Shown: positions 36,639 through 46,127 of the stretch, one piece after another
Layout: every line of letters begins with the position of its first letter
How positions within the stretch are numbered: position 1 is the first letter of the stretch
Assembly (NCBI GenBank): GCA_963851085.1
Contig: CAWKNX010000023.1
Span: 372,001 to 436,000 of the forward strand
Reading direction: 5' to 3'
Length of the DNA: 64,000 bases
Source: DATFVJ01 sp963851085
Lineage (GTDB): Bacteria; Actinomycetota; Actinomycetes; Streptosporangiales; Streptosporangiaceae
The notes under the pieces: generated by a model
What the model was told of the DNA's origin: nothing
Database searches by the model: none
What the model saw: the letters and a program-made list of their open reading frames with translations, nothing else
Program-made: the position numbers and the translations under genes

Positions 36639-37559
36639 TCAGTGTATGTGTCCGAGCAGGTCGGCGGACAACACCAGCGCGGCGCGGCAGCCGGCGGCGA
36701 GGCCCCAGGCGAGGTCGGCGCCGGAGGTGTGGCCGGCGGCGAGCAGTCGCGTGACGGCGGGCCCGACTGGCTCCTGGCCGGCGAACCCGCGGAGCACGGC
36801 CGCGACCTCGGCCGCGGCCTGACCACGGGCGGCGCAATGCAGCAGGGTCGCGGACACAGACGTCGTCCTGTCACCTGCGTCACTGGTGACCGCAGCACTG
36901 AGCCAGTCCGCCAGCCAGACCGCCCGCGTGCCGCCGCGGATCGCGCCGCCGAGCAGGCGCAGCGCGAGCAGCAGGCCTGCGAGCACATCATCGCCACTGG
37001 GAGTGAGCCCGGGCCCGAGCCCGACAAGGTCTTCTGCCACCTCGACGGCACCGGCAAGGTCCCCTGCCGCGCAGCAGGCGGCCAGGGCCGCCGGGGCCTC
37101 GTGGCCGTCGAGGCCGGGGCGCCGTGCGGAGACGGCACAGATCTCCTCTACCAGCAGGCAGCCCTGTTCGAGCCGGGCTCGGGACAGCGGGCCGAGCACT
37201 GGCGATGGGTCCCACCATCGTCGCACCGGCACCCGGAGCCGGCCTGCCTGCACGGTGCCCTCGCCCACCGAGGCGGCGCCGGCGGACGCGGCGGGGGTGA
37301 GGGGACCCGGATCCATCGCGGCAGCGCGTCTCGTGCCTGCATCCCTGCTCGGTAGCCGGTCCGGCGTGAGGACGACGGCGTTCGGCAATCGGACGGCAGC
37401 GGGTGTGACGAGCGCGAGCACCCGGGGCTCTGGACCGGGCGCGCGGATCTCCAGATACACGGCGGCGGGAAAGGCAGCGATCACGCGGGCCGTGCGGCGC
37501 GGGCCGTCGATCAGGCTCCGCACGCCGAGACTCGCCGTGCCCACCATCCTCATGCTCAC
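36639..37559 (-). CDS. DUF2877 (AllH-like) protein
   Basis: A 306-residue protein. The hallmark GLGPGLTPSGDDVLAGLL lies near residue 187, with STTLLHCAARG-type and GHTSGADLAWGL motifs later; these identify DUF2877. Members occur with FdrA-type acyl-CoA synthetase-like subunits, and AllH is part of oxamate carbamoyltransferase in allantoin catabolism. Here no fdrA homologue is adjacent, so the specific reaction is uncertain. It is divergent from a CoA-transferase gene with about 300 bp between them. Confidence 0.75.
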   Translation of the reverse strand: MSMRMVGTASLGVRSLIDGPRRTARVIAAFPAAVYLEIRAPGPEPRVLALVTPAAVRLPNAVVLTPDRLPSRDAGTRRAAAMDPGPLTPAASAGAASVGEGTVQAGRLRVPVRRWWDPSPVLGPLSRARLEQGCLLVEEICAVSARRPGLDGHEAPAALAACCAAGDLAGAVEVAEDLVGLGPGLTPSGDDVLAGLLLALRLLGGAIRGGTRAVWLADWLSAAVTSDAGDRTTSVSATLLHCAARGQAAAEVAAVLRGFAGQEPVGPAVTRLLAAGHTSGADLAWGLAAGCRAALVLSADLLGHIH

Positions 37560-37856
37560 ATCATGTCGCTGTGGCGGCCGTGCGCCGTAATCGTGGGGGT
37601 GGGATCGTCAGCCGCGGCCGGCACAGCCAGTGAGACAGGAGATGCCGACGGGGCTGCTTGGGGAGCGGGGGACCGTCAACCCCGCCGGCTTTTGCACCTT
37701 AACGCGTAGGGGGCATGTCATGTGCGCGAACAGCGCCAACTCCGGAACTAGGCGGCAAGATCCCCCAGCGTGGCGGCCCTGTGCCAGGTCGTGCGGGGCG
37801 CAACGGGCGCCCGGGGCAATATGCTTCTGGCATCCATTTATCAGGGAGAAATTCTG

Positions 37857-39167
37857 GTGACCAGACCGCTGACGGGCATTGTCGTCGCCGACCTGACGCG
37901 TGCGCTCGCAGGGCCGCACGCGACGATGCTGCTCGGTGATCTCGGTGCCCGGGTGATCAAGGTGGAGCAACCGGTCACAGGTGACGAAAGCAGGCAGTGG
38001 GGGCCGCCGTTCGCCGGGCCTCCCGAGGATCACGTGAGTACGTACTTCCTGTCCTGCAACAGGAACAAGGAGTCGGTCACCTGTGACTTGAAGTCGGCAG
38101 CGGGCAGGGATTTCCTTGCCCGCCTGGTCCGGCACAGCGACGTGCTGGTGGAGAACTTCAGGCCTGGAGTGCTCGACCGGGCCGGGTTCGGCCTCGCCCG
38201 GCTGCACGAGCTCAACTCCCGGCTGGTGATCTGCTCGATCAGCGGCTTCGGGCCCGACGGCCCCGAGCGCGGGCGGCCCGGGTACGACCAGATCGTTCAG
38301 GGTGAGGCCGGTCTGATGAGCGTGACAGGGCCGGACCGCGATCACCCGGTCAAGTCGGGACTGTCCATCGCGGACGTGCTCGCCGGGGTCAACGCTGCGG
38401 TGGGGGTGGTGGCGGCGCTGTTCGAGCGGCAGCGGACGGGCGCGGGAAGCGTGGTACGTACGTCCTTGCTCGCTTCGGTAGTGGGCGCTCATGCGTTCCA
38501 GGGCACCCGCTGGACGGTGGCAGGCGAGGTGCCGCACATGACGGGGAACCATCACCCGTCGATCGCGCCGTATGGTGCGTTCCGTTGCGCTGACGGCCTG
38601 ATCCAGATCGCCGTGGCCAACGAGCTGCAGTGGCGGCGCTTCGCCGCTGTCGCCGAAATCGACCCCGACGACGAGCGTTTCGGGGCCAACCATGCGCGGG
38701 TCGTGCACAGGGACGAGTTAATCGCCGAGATCGAAGAGCGGCTTGCGGGGGCGGACCGCGGGCACTGGCTCGGGTTGCTCGGTGAGGCGGGCGTGCCCGC
38801 GGGCTCGATCCGCACCATGGACGAGGTCTATGAATGGGAGCAGACGCGCTCGCAGGGCCTGGTGATCACGGTGGATCATCCCCTCCTTGGCCGCATCGAG
38901 CTGCCAGGTCCTTCGCTGCGCTTCGGCGACGATGCCGGGGCCGGTGGTGCTGCCGGGGTTGACGGTACGGTTCAGGCTGCTGGGACTGCCGGTGCTGCCG
39001 GGCCTGCTGGGGTTGCCAGGCCTGCCGGTGCTGCCGGTGCCGCAGACGGCGCGGGCAGCCCCACGTTCCGTGAGCACGCACCACCGCCATTGCTCGGCCA
39101 GCACGACGCCGTGGTGCGGGCGTGGCTCGACGAAATGGACGCTGCCGCCGTCGGCACCACTTCATGA
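37857..39167 (+). CDS. CaiB/BaiF family CoA-transferase (class III)
   Basis: GTG 37857 lies behind CAGGGAGAA. The 436-residue protein has GIVVADLTRALAGPHATMLLGDLGARVIKVE at the N-terminus, the LVENFRPG motif, and the catalytic aspartate D144 in GRPGYDQIVQGEAG. Class III transferases move CoA between carboxylic acids through an aspartyl-CoA intermediate. An Ala/Gly-rich insert of about 40 residues (GAAGPAGVARPAG type) lies near residue 365, just before the C-terminal helix, and is probably another DNA-repeat expansion. Donor and acceptor acids are unknown. The 37560-37856 gap holds nothing recognisable. Confidence 0.88.
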   Translation: MTRPLTGIVVADLTRALAGPHATMLLGDLGARVIKVEQPVTGDESRQWGPPFAGPPEDHVSTYFLSCNRNKESVTCDLKSAAGRDFLARLVRHSDVLVENFRPGVLDRAGFGLARLHELNSRLVICSISGFGPDGPERGRPGYDQIVQGEAGLMSVTGPDRDHPVKSGLSIADVLAGVNAAVGVVAALFERQRTGAGSVVRTSLLASVVGAHAFQGTRWTVAGEVPHMTGNHHPSIAPYGAFRCADGLIQIAVANELQWRRFAAVAEIDPDDERFGANHARVVHRDELIAEIEERLAGADRGHWLGLLGEAGVPAGSIRTMDEVYEWEQTRSQGLVITVDHPLLGRIELPGPSLRFGDDAGAGGAAGVDGTVQAAGTAGAAGPAGVARPAGAAGAADGAGSPTFREHAPPPLLGQHDAVVRAWLDEMDAAAVGTTS

Positions 39168-39240
39168 CGCCTGGGTCTCATCACCTGACAGGCGGCGATC
39201 ACGAACGTGCAGGTGTCCGCCCCCGCGCGCGGGGACGAAG

Positions 39241-42200
39241 TCAGCGGTCCTGTGGAAGCAGCCGGCCGTTGCGTATCGCCTCCGCGGCTAGTACGCCGAA
39301 CAGGTAGAAATACGCGGCTTCCTCGTCATCGAAGAAGCGCACCTCATGCTTGGCGCCGTCGGTCGCGCTGAAGACCTCGTATCCGTCATCGGTCTTTATC
39401 AGGCACAGCGCGCCGTCTACCTCCTCGTCGACGGCATAGGACGCCTGCGGTATCGCGGCCATGTCAACGAGATCCTTGAAAACCCAGCGGGTCTCCACCC
39501 TGGTCCGGCGGCGCCTGCCACCTGGCGATGCGGGCATTTCCCCAGCTGGCGGCGCGGCGCGCACGCCTGGGACGGACCGCCGTCGCGGCGGCAGCGGGGC
39601 TGGGCCCTCGGCCGAGGGTGTCCGGGGTGAGGCAAGCCCAGGCGCTGGCCGCGCGGACGAAGCAAACGGGGATGCGGGCAGCCCCGATCCGTGCGGCGCG
39701 GCCGCCATGGGCTCTGCCTGAGGTGCCGGCGACTCCGGCCCAGGGGGCTGCCCGGACGCTGGTTGCCCGGACGCTGGCGGCGTCGGCATCGCGGGCGCGA
39801 CGCGCGGTCCAGGCCCCGAGGCGAGCGCGGCGCCTGGCGATGTCGGCTGCGGCGCTGGCGGCTGCTGCGGTGCGGGTTCCGTGGGCGCCGGCTGTGTTCC
39901 TGGAGGCGCCAGCGATGTCAACGGTTCCAGCGGTCGCCCCGCCTGCGGTGCGACCGGCTGAAGCGTGGGCGGTGCATCCTGCGGTGTCGCTTGCTGTTCC
40001 GTGGGCGGTTGCGCAGCCGTCTGCGCCGCCGATGCCGTGGACGGCGGCCTCCGCGGAAGACCAGCGGGTGATCCCGGTGCTGGTGTTGCGGGCTGCGGTG
40101 GGCGGGGGAATCCGGCCGGGGGTGAGTCCGGTGCTGGTTCTGCACGCTGGGTTGCCGGGGGCTGTGTCGCCGGGGGAAGGCCTGGCGCAAGCGAATCCGG
40201 CGTTGGTGTTGCGGGCCGCGTTGCCTGCGGGAACCCGGTCGCAGGCGAAACCGGCGCCGGCGGCGAGTAATTAGGCACTGCGGACGTCGCCGGCGGCGCG
40301 GTTATGGGCGGTGCCGCCGGTTGCGGTGCGGCAGGCGCACCCTGCGCCGGCCACTGCGCTGTGGGGAATCCGGTTGCTGGTGAGTGCGGTGCTGGTGTTG
40401 CGGGCTGCGGTAGGCGGGGGAATCCGGTCGCGGGTGAGTGCGGTGCTGGTGTTGCGGGGTGGGTTGCGCGGGGGAATCCGGCTGCTGGTGGGTCCGGTGC
40501 TGGTGCCGGGGACCGCGTTGCCTGCGGGAACCCGCCTGGGGGCGACGTTGGTGCAGGCGGTGCGCCGTGAACCTGCTGCCGCGCTGGCGGGAGCCCGCCC
40601 GCGGGACCCAGGGTCGGCGACGTGGCAGGTGGCACTGGTGACGTCGTCGTGGGCGGCGGGGTCACCGGCGGTATCGCCGTGGTCGATGGCACTGCCGGCG
40701 GCAGTGCCCGCGGTGCCACTGATGGTGCCACTGCCGCTCGAGGCGCGCCAAGGGGTGGGGGTTCGGGCGGCAGGGGAGCGGGCGCCGAACCAGGCTGCGC
40801 CGCCGGGCTAGGCGGTGCCGACAGGTCAGGCGGGCGCTCTTGCTCGTGCCACGCCTCATCGCAACGTCGCTTCGGCAGTCTCGGCGGCGCGCCGCCGCCG
40901 TCGGGTGCGTCGGTCCAACCTGTCCCTGACGGTTCATCTCGCGCCGTCAGGCCACCGAGTGAGTCGGCCACGCGTGAACCGGACCTGTGTGCTCCGCCGC
41001 CAGGTCGGCGCACACCTGCGCCGAGATCCTGATCACTTTCCCTGTGCTTGGCGCGCTGCGTGGTTTCACGGGATCCGCGCTGGTCTGTGTCTTCCAGTGC
41101 TCGCTCGCCCGCTGGTTCCCAGCCGGTCCGCTGGCCCGCAGTCTCCTGTGTTCCGTGCTGGCCGGTGCTATCCCGCGACGCGCGCTCGCCGGTGCCCTCG
41201 CGGTACGAGCCGCCCGGGCCTGTGCGCTGATCCAGACCGCGCTGGTCCATGCCGCCATGACCTGGGCCGCCACGACCTGGGCCGCCATGACCTGGGCCGC
41301 CATGACCTGTGGCGACGTGATCCGCTCCGCGCGGGCCAGGGCCATGCTCGTCAATGCCGGGCTGCTGCTCGCCACGCTGGTCCGTGCCGCGATAGTCCAG
41401 GCCACGCTGGTCCGTGCCGCGATGGTCCAGGCCACGCTGGTCCGTGCCGCGATGGTCCAGGCCACGCTGGTCCGTGCCGCGATAGTCCAGGCCACGCTGG
41501 TCCGTGCCGCGATAGTCCAGGCCACGCTGGTCCGTGCCGCGATAGTCCAGGCCACGGTCGTCCGCACCGCGATAATCCAGGCCACGCCTGTGGGCGGCGT
41601 GATCGCCGCCGCGTTCACGACTGCCGCGTCCGGCCGTCCCTTCCCACGCCCTGTTCCCCGCCGCGGAATCGGGCGGCGGCAGATTTTCCCACCCGCTTGG
41701 ATGACCGGCTCCACCCCTTCCCCCCGGCGGCCCGAGCCCGTTCGGCGAGGGCCGCTCCGATGGATGTGCGCCATTCGCGGAGCGAGGATGATCGGCGTTA
41801 CGTGCTCCATTCATGGTGCCGGCGTCGTCGCTGCCATAACCGTTCCAGTCTGCGTCGGCGCCACCGTGCGGGCTGCTGCCGCCTGACGAGGTCGCCCCGT
41901 TCCAGCCGCCGTTGCCGCTCCGCTCAGTACCTCCGTAGCCGGCTGGGTGGTCAGGCGTCTGGAATTCGCGCCAGGCGCGCCTGCGTCCAGGCGCCGCCGC
42001 CGCCTGGGGCGCGGGCGCGGGCGCCGGCTCGGGAATGGGCGCCGACTCGGGTGCAGGCGAGCCCGCGTCCGTCTGGGCCGCCATGTGACGCGGGCCACCA
42101 GGGTCAGGAAGCCCTCCGCCCCGGGCCGGGCCCGCCAGATAGTCCACGCGCTCATCGCTGAGGTCGGAGACCTCATCGTGCGGCACCACTACCTCGTAGA

Positions 42201-42516
42201 CGCCGCGGTCCACCTGCCAGAAGCCAAGGCGCTCCGCGCGATAGGCGTCGTGCCCGAGGTGGGTGACGTGCAGCCGATCCCCGATTTCCTCGAGCACCAG
42301 GCACGGTTCTGATCTGTACATGCCGACGGGCCGCGATTCCCAGAGTGCGTCGAGTTCGCCACGGCTGACCGGCTTGCGCCAATACCCCGCGGCGGGCTCG
42401 AAGCCGAGTTCTTCTGGCGGCGGGCTCGCGGCGAACAGGATTACGTCGGCGTCGGTCGGGCCCAGGCCAGCCTCGTACGAAACTCCGCGGTAGGTCGCCA
42501 TGAGCCGGTATCGCAT
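39241..42516 (-). CDS. 1091-residue protein: conserved N- and C-terminal domains joined by a giant repeat linker
   Basis: ATG 42516 lies behind AAGGGAGGG, which is inside the end of the upstream gene (two-base gap, coupled). Residues 1-125 form a compact domain (RYRLMATYRGVSYEAGLGPTD, ELGFEPAAGYWRK, LGFWQVDRGVYEVVV) that I recall as conserved in actinomycete hypothetical proteins. The last ~95 residues form a second conserved domain (RWVFKDLVDMAAIP, YEVFSATDGAKHEVRFF, AYFYLFGVLAAEAIRNG). Between them lie about 870 residues of low complexity: Gly/Ser-rich, seven tandem copies of YRGTDQRGLD, then Pro/Ala/Thr-rich repeats of ATGFPQATRPATPAP type. No signal peptide or TM segment is seen. The function is unknown; the domains suggest an intracellular adaptor or regulatory protein. 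Confidence 0.75.
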   Translation of the reverse strand: MRYRLMATYRGVSYEAGLGPTDADVILFAASPPPEELGFEPAAGYWRKPVSRGELDALWESRPVGMYRSEPCLVLEEIGDRLHVTHLGHDAYRAERLGFWQVDRGVYEVVVPHDEVSDLSDERVDYLAGPARGGGLPDPGGPRHMAAQTDAGSPAPESAPIPEPAPAPAPQAAAAPGRRRAWREFQTPDHPAGYGGTERSGNGGWNGATSSGGSSPHGGADADWNGYGSDDAGTMNGARNADHPRSANGAHPSERPSPNGLGPPGGRGGAGHPSGWENLPPPDSAAGNRAWEGTAGRGSRERGGDHAAHRRGLDYRGADDRGLDYRGTDQRGLDYRGTDQRGLDYRGTDQRGLDHRGTDQRGLDHRGTDQRGLDYRGTDQRGEQQPGIDEHGPGPRGADHVATGHGGPGHGGPGRGGPGHGGMDQRGLDQRTGPGGSYREGTGERASRDSTGQHGTQETAGQRTGWEPAGERALEDTDQRGSRETTQRAKHRESDQDLGAGVRRPGGGAHRSGSRVADSLGGLTARDEPSGTGWTDAPDGGGAPPRLPKRRCDEAWHEQERPPDLSAPPSPAAQPGSAPAPLPPEPPPLGAPRAAVAPSVAPRALPPAVPSTTAIPPVTPPPTTTSPVPPATSPTLGPAGGLPPARQQVHGAPPAPTSPPGGFPQATRSPAPAPDPPAAGFPRATHPATPAPHSPATGFPRLPQPATPAPHSPATGFPTAQWPAQGAPAAPQPAAPPITAPPATSAVPNYSPPAPVSPATGFPQATRPATPTPDSLAPGLPPATQPPATQRAEPAPDSPPAGFPRPPQPATPAPGSPAGLPRRPPSTASAAQTAAQPPTEQQATPQDAPPTLQPVAPQAGRPLEPLTSLAPPGTQPAPTEPAPQQPPAPQPTSPGAALASGPGPRVAPAMPTPPASGQPASGQPPGPESPAPQAEPMAAAPHGSGLPASPFASSARPAPGLASPRTPSAEGPAPLPPRRRSVPGVRAAPPAGEMPASPGGRRRRTRVETRWVFKDLVDMAAIPQASYAVDEEVDGALCLIKTDDGYEVFSATDGAKHEVRFFDDEEAAYFYLFGVLAAEAIRNGRLLPQDR
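40080..40530 (-). repeat. Pro/Ala-rich coding repeats of about 60-80 bp
   Basis: Imperfect repeats encode blocks such as GFPQATRPATPTPDSPA in the linker of the 1091-residue protein. At least six copies are recognisable and have diverged more than the 30-bp array further upstream in the same gene. Confidence 0.75.
41376..41588 (-). repeat. 30-bp tandem repeat, seven copies, in the 1091-residue protein gene
   Basis: Seven nearly perfect units encode YRGTDQRGLD, with HRG as the only common variant. A 15-bp array encoding GHGGP-type units flanks it at about 41255-41310. Confidence 0.9.
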
Positions 42517-42519
42517 AGC

Positions 42520-43050
42520 TCAGCCCTCCCTTGGCGGCCGCAGCCAGGCCCGTCCGTCATACTGCGCGATGAACTCTTCCCCCGCCTGGGTAATCCGGTA
42601 CATCTCCGCGCCGACGGGAACGCAGGTCGGTCCCGTGTAGAACTCCGCGACGACATGCCGACGCGAGGAAGTGAATCCAGATCCCGTGAATGGTGGTTTG
42701 TCCTGCCAGTCTCCACCCATCTGGGTCGAGTAGGGGACCAGATAGGTGTCAATGTCCCTCGCGAGCCACCGCAGCACATACACCTCAGGCATGTCCCTGC
42801 TGAACTCCGACCCTTCATACCCCAGGTCAAGTGCGTCGTAGAGCTCAGCAGGATGCTGGAGCGCGCTGTCCCGCACCCGGTAGACGAAACCGGCGACGAC
42901 CGTACGCTGCCCGCTGAGGTATGGCTCAACCAGCCGCGGCGGGATCACCTTCTGCATCGGTATTCCCTGTTCCACCGGCCAGGCCGGGTCCACGCCCTGG
43001 GACACGCCACTCCCTAAGTCAGGCTGCTGTGCAGTCAAGAAGGATCCCAT
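42520..43050 (-). CDS. Conserved 176-residue protein of unknown function, partner of the 1091-residue protein
   Basis: A soluble protein without signal or TM segments. Notable motifs are QRTVVAGFVYRVRDSA, ELYDALDLGYEGSEF, YLVPYSTQMGGDW, FTGSGFTSSRRHVVAEFY and PVGAEMYRI. The sequence ends with the ribosome binding site of the next gene, so the two products are made together. The order YRxR, then a (F)TSSR strand, then an acidic strand is faintly like ADP-ribosyltransferase R-S-E motifs, but a catalytic glutamate pair is not clear and I do not claim it. It is conserved in other actinomycetes as far as I recall, without an assigned role. Confidence 0.65.
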   Translation of the reverse strand: MGSFLTAQQPDLGSGVSQGVDPAWPVEQGIPMQKVIPPRLVEPYLSGQRTVVAGFVYRVRDSALQHPAELYDALDLGYEGSEFSRDMPEVYVLRWLARDIDTYLVPYSTQMGGDWQDKPPFTGSGFTSSRRHVVAEFYTGPTCVPVGAEMYRITQAGEEFIAQYDGRAWLRPPREG

Positions 43051-43348
43051 ACGGGGAAATATCGTCTCAACCGCTTCGGGGTCGCGGCAGCCCGCCGCGC
43101 CGTGGCCCGTACGGCACGTGTCCGCAGATCTGGCCGGCTATTTGACCGCCGCTGCACCGGATCCGGCCTTGACCGCTCACGTCGCGGCCTCAGCGCCGGT
43201 TACGTCCGCTTATCTGGCGACGTCCCGGTCCAGGCGCTGGCCGGCCGCCGGTGGCCTGGCATACGGGGAGATCTGTCCGGCCACCGTCCCGTTCGCTGGA
43301 AGCGGGAAGGTGGAATCTGGCCAGACAGGCTGCCGTAATCTCGAAGAC

Positions 43349-44077
43349 GTGCCTGGCCTGATCACGCCGGATCAGCGGTTCCGCGACGACGACGGCGCCG
43401 CGGAACCGCTGCTCGCCGCGGCGCTCGCCGCCTACGCGGCCGGGCAGGAGAGCGAACACGCTGTGCTGACCGCGCTCGCGCGGGCGCGGCTGCTCGTCCC
43501 CGTCGTTGCGGTCGCCACCGAGTCCGCTGACGCGGGGTCGCCAGGCGGCCGGGTGCTGCGCCGCGAGAAGACAAGTGACATGGCGCTTCCCACGCTGACC
43601 GGGCGTGATGGCCGCCGTGCGATCGTCGCGTTCACCAGCCTGGACGCGCTGAGCAGATGGCGGCGAGACGCACGGCCGATGCCGGCCGCAGCGGACCAGG
43701 TGTGCCAGGCGGCGGCCGCGGAGACCGCGCAGGCCGTGGTCGTGGATGTCGCGGGCCCGGTACCCCTGGCAGTCGAGGGTGCCAGGCTCGCGGCCCTGGC
43801 CGCGGGCAAAGCCGTGCCGTGGCCCGCGGACGACCCGGACGTTCGCTCGGCCGTGGACGCCGTGGTCGCGGCGGATCCCGGCATCGCCGCTGCCGAGCTC
43901 GGCGCTGGAACCGGCGGAACCGACCTCACCGTGCGCCTCGTGCTCGCCGCGCGCCACGCCGGAGCGGCTCAGCCCGAGGCGGCGGCGCGGCGCGCGGCCT
44001 CGGCCATCATGGCCACCCTGGCAGGCAGGTTCCGGCGCGGAATCGAGATCGCCGTCTGGCCCGGGCCACCGGGCTGA
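43349..44077 (+). CDS. SseB family protein
   Basis: GTG 43349 gives 242 residues; the frame is open upstream to 43118 but those residues are not family-like. Two SseB-type modules are visible: residues ~20-110 with LLVPVVAVATESAD, ALPTLTGRDGRRAIVAFTSLDAL, and a second, shorter module around VVVDVAGPVPLAVEGARLAALAAG. SseB proteins were named for enhanced serine sensitivity in E. coli; their role in actinomycetes is unclear. Position directly before aroC is common in actinomycetes. Confidence 0.75.
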   Translation: MPGLITPDQRFRDDDGAAEPLLAAALAAYAAGQESEHAVLTALARARLLVPVVAVATESADAGSPGGRVLRREKTSDMALPTLTGRDGRRAIVAFTSLDALSRWRRDARPMPAAADQVCQAAAAETAQAVVVDVAGPVPLAVEGARLAALAAGKAVPWPADDPDVRSAVDAVVAADPGIAAAELGAGTGGTDLTVRLVLAARHAGAAQPEAAARRAASAIMATLAGRFRRGIEIAVWPGPPG

Positions 44078-44231
44078 CACGTCACGCGCCGCTCACGTCG
44101 TGCCCTCGTCGGCGAGCCGCGCGAACACCGCCCGGGCCGGGCGCGGGACGGATGCGCGGGCGCCGCCCGCGGGAACGGAAGCGCCGCCCCCTGCACGCGG
44201 CGGTGCCAGCTGACATGGCAGGATCGGCACC

Positions 44232-45440
44232 ATGTTGCGCTGGCTGACCGCGGGGGAGTCACATGGTCCTGCCCTCGTCGCGATCCTGGAGGGGCTGCCC
44301 GCGGGCGTGCTGATCAGCACAAGCGATATCGCCGCCGCCTTGGCGCGGCGGCGGGCCGGGTACGGCCGCGGCGCGCGAATGAAGTTCGAGCAGGACGAGG
44401 TGCAGATCATCGGCGGCGTGCGGCACGGCCGCACGCTCGGCAGCCCGGTCGCGATCCAGGTCGGCAACACCGAATGGCCTAAATGGCAACTGGTGATGTC
44501 CGCCGATCCCGTCGATCCCGAGGCTCTCGCGGACCAGGCGAGAAACGCGCCGCTGTCGCGGCCACGCCCGGGCCATGCCGACCTGGCCGGAATGCAGAAG
44601 TATGGCGCTGACGACGCGCGTCCGATCCTGGAACGGGCAAGCGCGAGGGAAACAGCCGCGCGGGTCGCGCTGGGTGAGGTCGCGCGGGCCTTCCTCCGCC
44701 AGTCGTCGGGGATAGAGATATTGAGCCACGTGATCGCGCTTGGCACCGTGCAGGCGCCGGACGGCCTCGTCCCTTTGCCCGCGGACCGTGCGCGGGTGGA
44801 CGCGGATCCGGTCCGGTGTGCAGACCCGGCCACCAGCGCGGCGATAGTCGCCGAGATCGACGCGGCCCGCAAGGACGGCGACACTCTCGGCGGAGTGGTC
44901 GAGGTGGCTGGTTACGGGCTGCCCGCTGGGCTCGGCAGCCACGTGCACTGGGACAGGCGCCTCGACTCGCGGCTGGCCGCGGCGCTGATGGGAATCCAGG
45001 CGATCAAGGGCGTCGAGATAGGCGATGGATTCGCGACCGCGCGCCGCCGCGGATCCTGCGCCCACGACGAGATCGAGGTCGGCGGATCTCGCGGTGACCC
45101 GGACGGGGGGATCAGGCGGCGGACCAACCGGGCCGGCGGCATCGAGGGCGGCATCAGCACCGGCGAGGTGCTCAGGGTGCGCGCCGCGATGAAGCCGATA
45201 TCGACGGTGCCGCGGGCGCTCGACACCGTCGACGTGCGGACCGGCGCGCCGGCCAAGGCCATCAACCAGCGCAGCGACACCACGGCCGTGCCCGCGGCCG
45301 GGGTGGTCGCGGAATCGATGGTGGCCCTCGTGCTCGCCGACGCCACCATGGAGAAGTTCGGCGGTGACTCGGTTGACGAGACGGCGCGTAATCTTCGTGG
45401 GTACCTGTCCACGCTGGCCGCGACGGGATGGCCGACGTAG
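44232..45440 (+). CDS. aroC: Chorismate synthase
   Basis: An intact 402-residue enzyme from ATG 44232. It converts 5-enolpyruvylshikimate 3-phosphate to chorismate with reduced FMN, the last step of the shikimate pathway. Diagnostic motifs are LTAGESHGPALVAILEGLPAG at the N-terminus, GYGRGARMKFEQDEV, SRPRPGHADLAG, RASARETAARVA with the FMN-binding region, and GGIEGGISTG. It heads the aroC-aroK-aroB-aroQ run. Confidence 0.97.
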   Translation: MLRWLTAGESHGPALVAILEGLPAGVLISTSDIAAALARRRAGYGRGARMKFEQDEVQIIGGVRHGRTLGSPVAIQVGNTEWPKWQLVMSADPVDPEALADQARNAPLSRPRPGHADLAGMQKYGADDARPILERASARETAARVALGEVARAFLRQSSGIEILSHVIALGTVQAPDGLVPLPADRARVDADPVRCADPATSAAIVAEIDAARKDGDTLGGVVEVAGYGLPAGLGSHVHWDRRLDSRLAAALMGIQAIKGVEIGDGFATARRRGSCAHDEIEVGGSRGDPDGGIRRRTNRAGGIEGGISTGEVLRVRAAMKPISTVPRALDTVDVRTGAPAKAINQRSDTTAVPAAGVVAESMVALVLADATMEKFGGDSVDETARNLRGYLSTLAATGWPT

Positions 45441-45580
45441 TGGTCTAGGGGCGCCTGCCAGCTCGGGATCGACCGTCAGCGGGGCGCAGGGCAGGCAGCG
45501 GCCGCCCGCCGCAGGCGGGCAAGTACGGAGCACGGAGCGCGGGAAGGGATGGCGGTCGTGACCGCGGGATGGAGACAGCC

Positions 45581-46127
45581 ATGAGTGACGGGCCGCTGGC
45601 GGTGCTGATCGGGCCACCTGGCTCGGGCAAGTCCACCGTGGGCTCGCTGCTCGCCAGCCTGCTCGGCGTGGCGTTTCGCGACACGGACGACGACGTGGAG
45701 GCGATGGCGGGCAAGCCCGTCGCCGACGTCTTCGTGCAGGACGGCGAGCCCGTGTTCCGTGCGCTCGAGCGGGACGCCGTGGTGGCGGCACTGCGCGAGC
45801 ACCGCGGCGTGCTCGCGCTGGGCGGCGGGGCGGTACTGGACCCGCAGGCCCAGCGCCTGCTCAGCGGCAAGTACCGTCATCTACCTGGAGACAGGTCTGC
45901 ACGCGCTGGCCGCGCGCAACGGCCTCGACCGGCCACGGCCACTGCTGATGGGCAACCCCCGCGCGCAGCTCAAGGCCCTGCTCACCGAGCGGTTGCCGGT
46001 CTACGAGGGCCTTGCCACCGTCACCGTGCCGACCGACGACTACGCGCCAGAGGAGATCGCGGACGAGCTCGCGGGGAAGATCGGTGCCGCGGTCGTGCGG
46101 AGCGCGGAAAACGGGCTGACCCAGTGA
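45581..46127 (+). CDS. aroK: Shikimate kinase (one frameshift)
   Basis: ATG 45581 follows GGAGACAGCC; an upstream ATG at 45569 is in frame. Walker A GPPGSGKSTVG, DTDDDVE for shikimate and metal binding, FRALERDAV, and LGGGAVLDPQAQ are in the first frame. Near 45870 one extra base moves the rest to the next frame: VIYLETGLHALAARN, RPLLMGNPRAQL with the lid arginine, and a stop at 46125-46127 that overlaps the GTG of aroB. The joined product of about 181 residues is full length. It phosphorylates shikimate at the 3-OH. The shift is probably a sequence error because the pathway is otherwise complete. Confidence 0.9.

Noticed and set aside
36639..39167. DUF2877 and CaiB/BaiF genes as one catabolic operon
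   Set aside because: They are divergent, with about 300 bp between them, and no FdrA or other pathway partner is present.
40815..42161. Long + strand frame of 448 codons antisense to the 1091-residue protein
   Set aside because: It mirrors the repeat linker of the minus-strand gene, whose conserved ends and ribosome binding site mark it as the real one.
42520..43050. 176-residue protein as a TNT-type NAD glycohydrolase or ADP-ribosyltransferase toxin
   Set aside because: No TNT motif and no clear ExE catalytic pair are seen; only faint R and TSS-like elements, so it is left as unknown.
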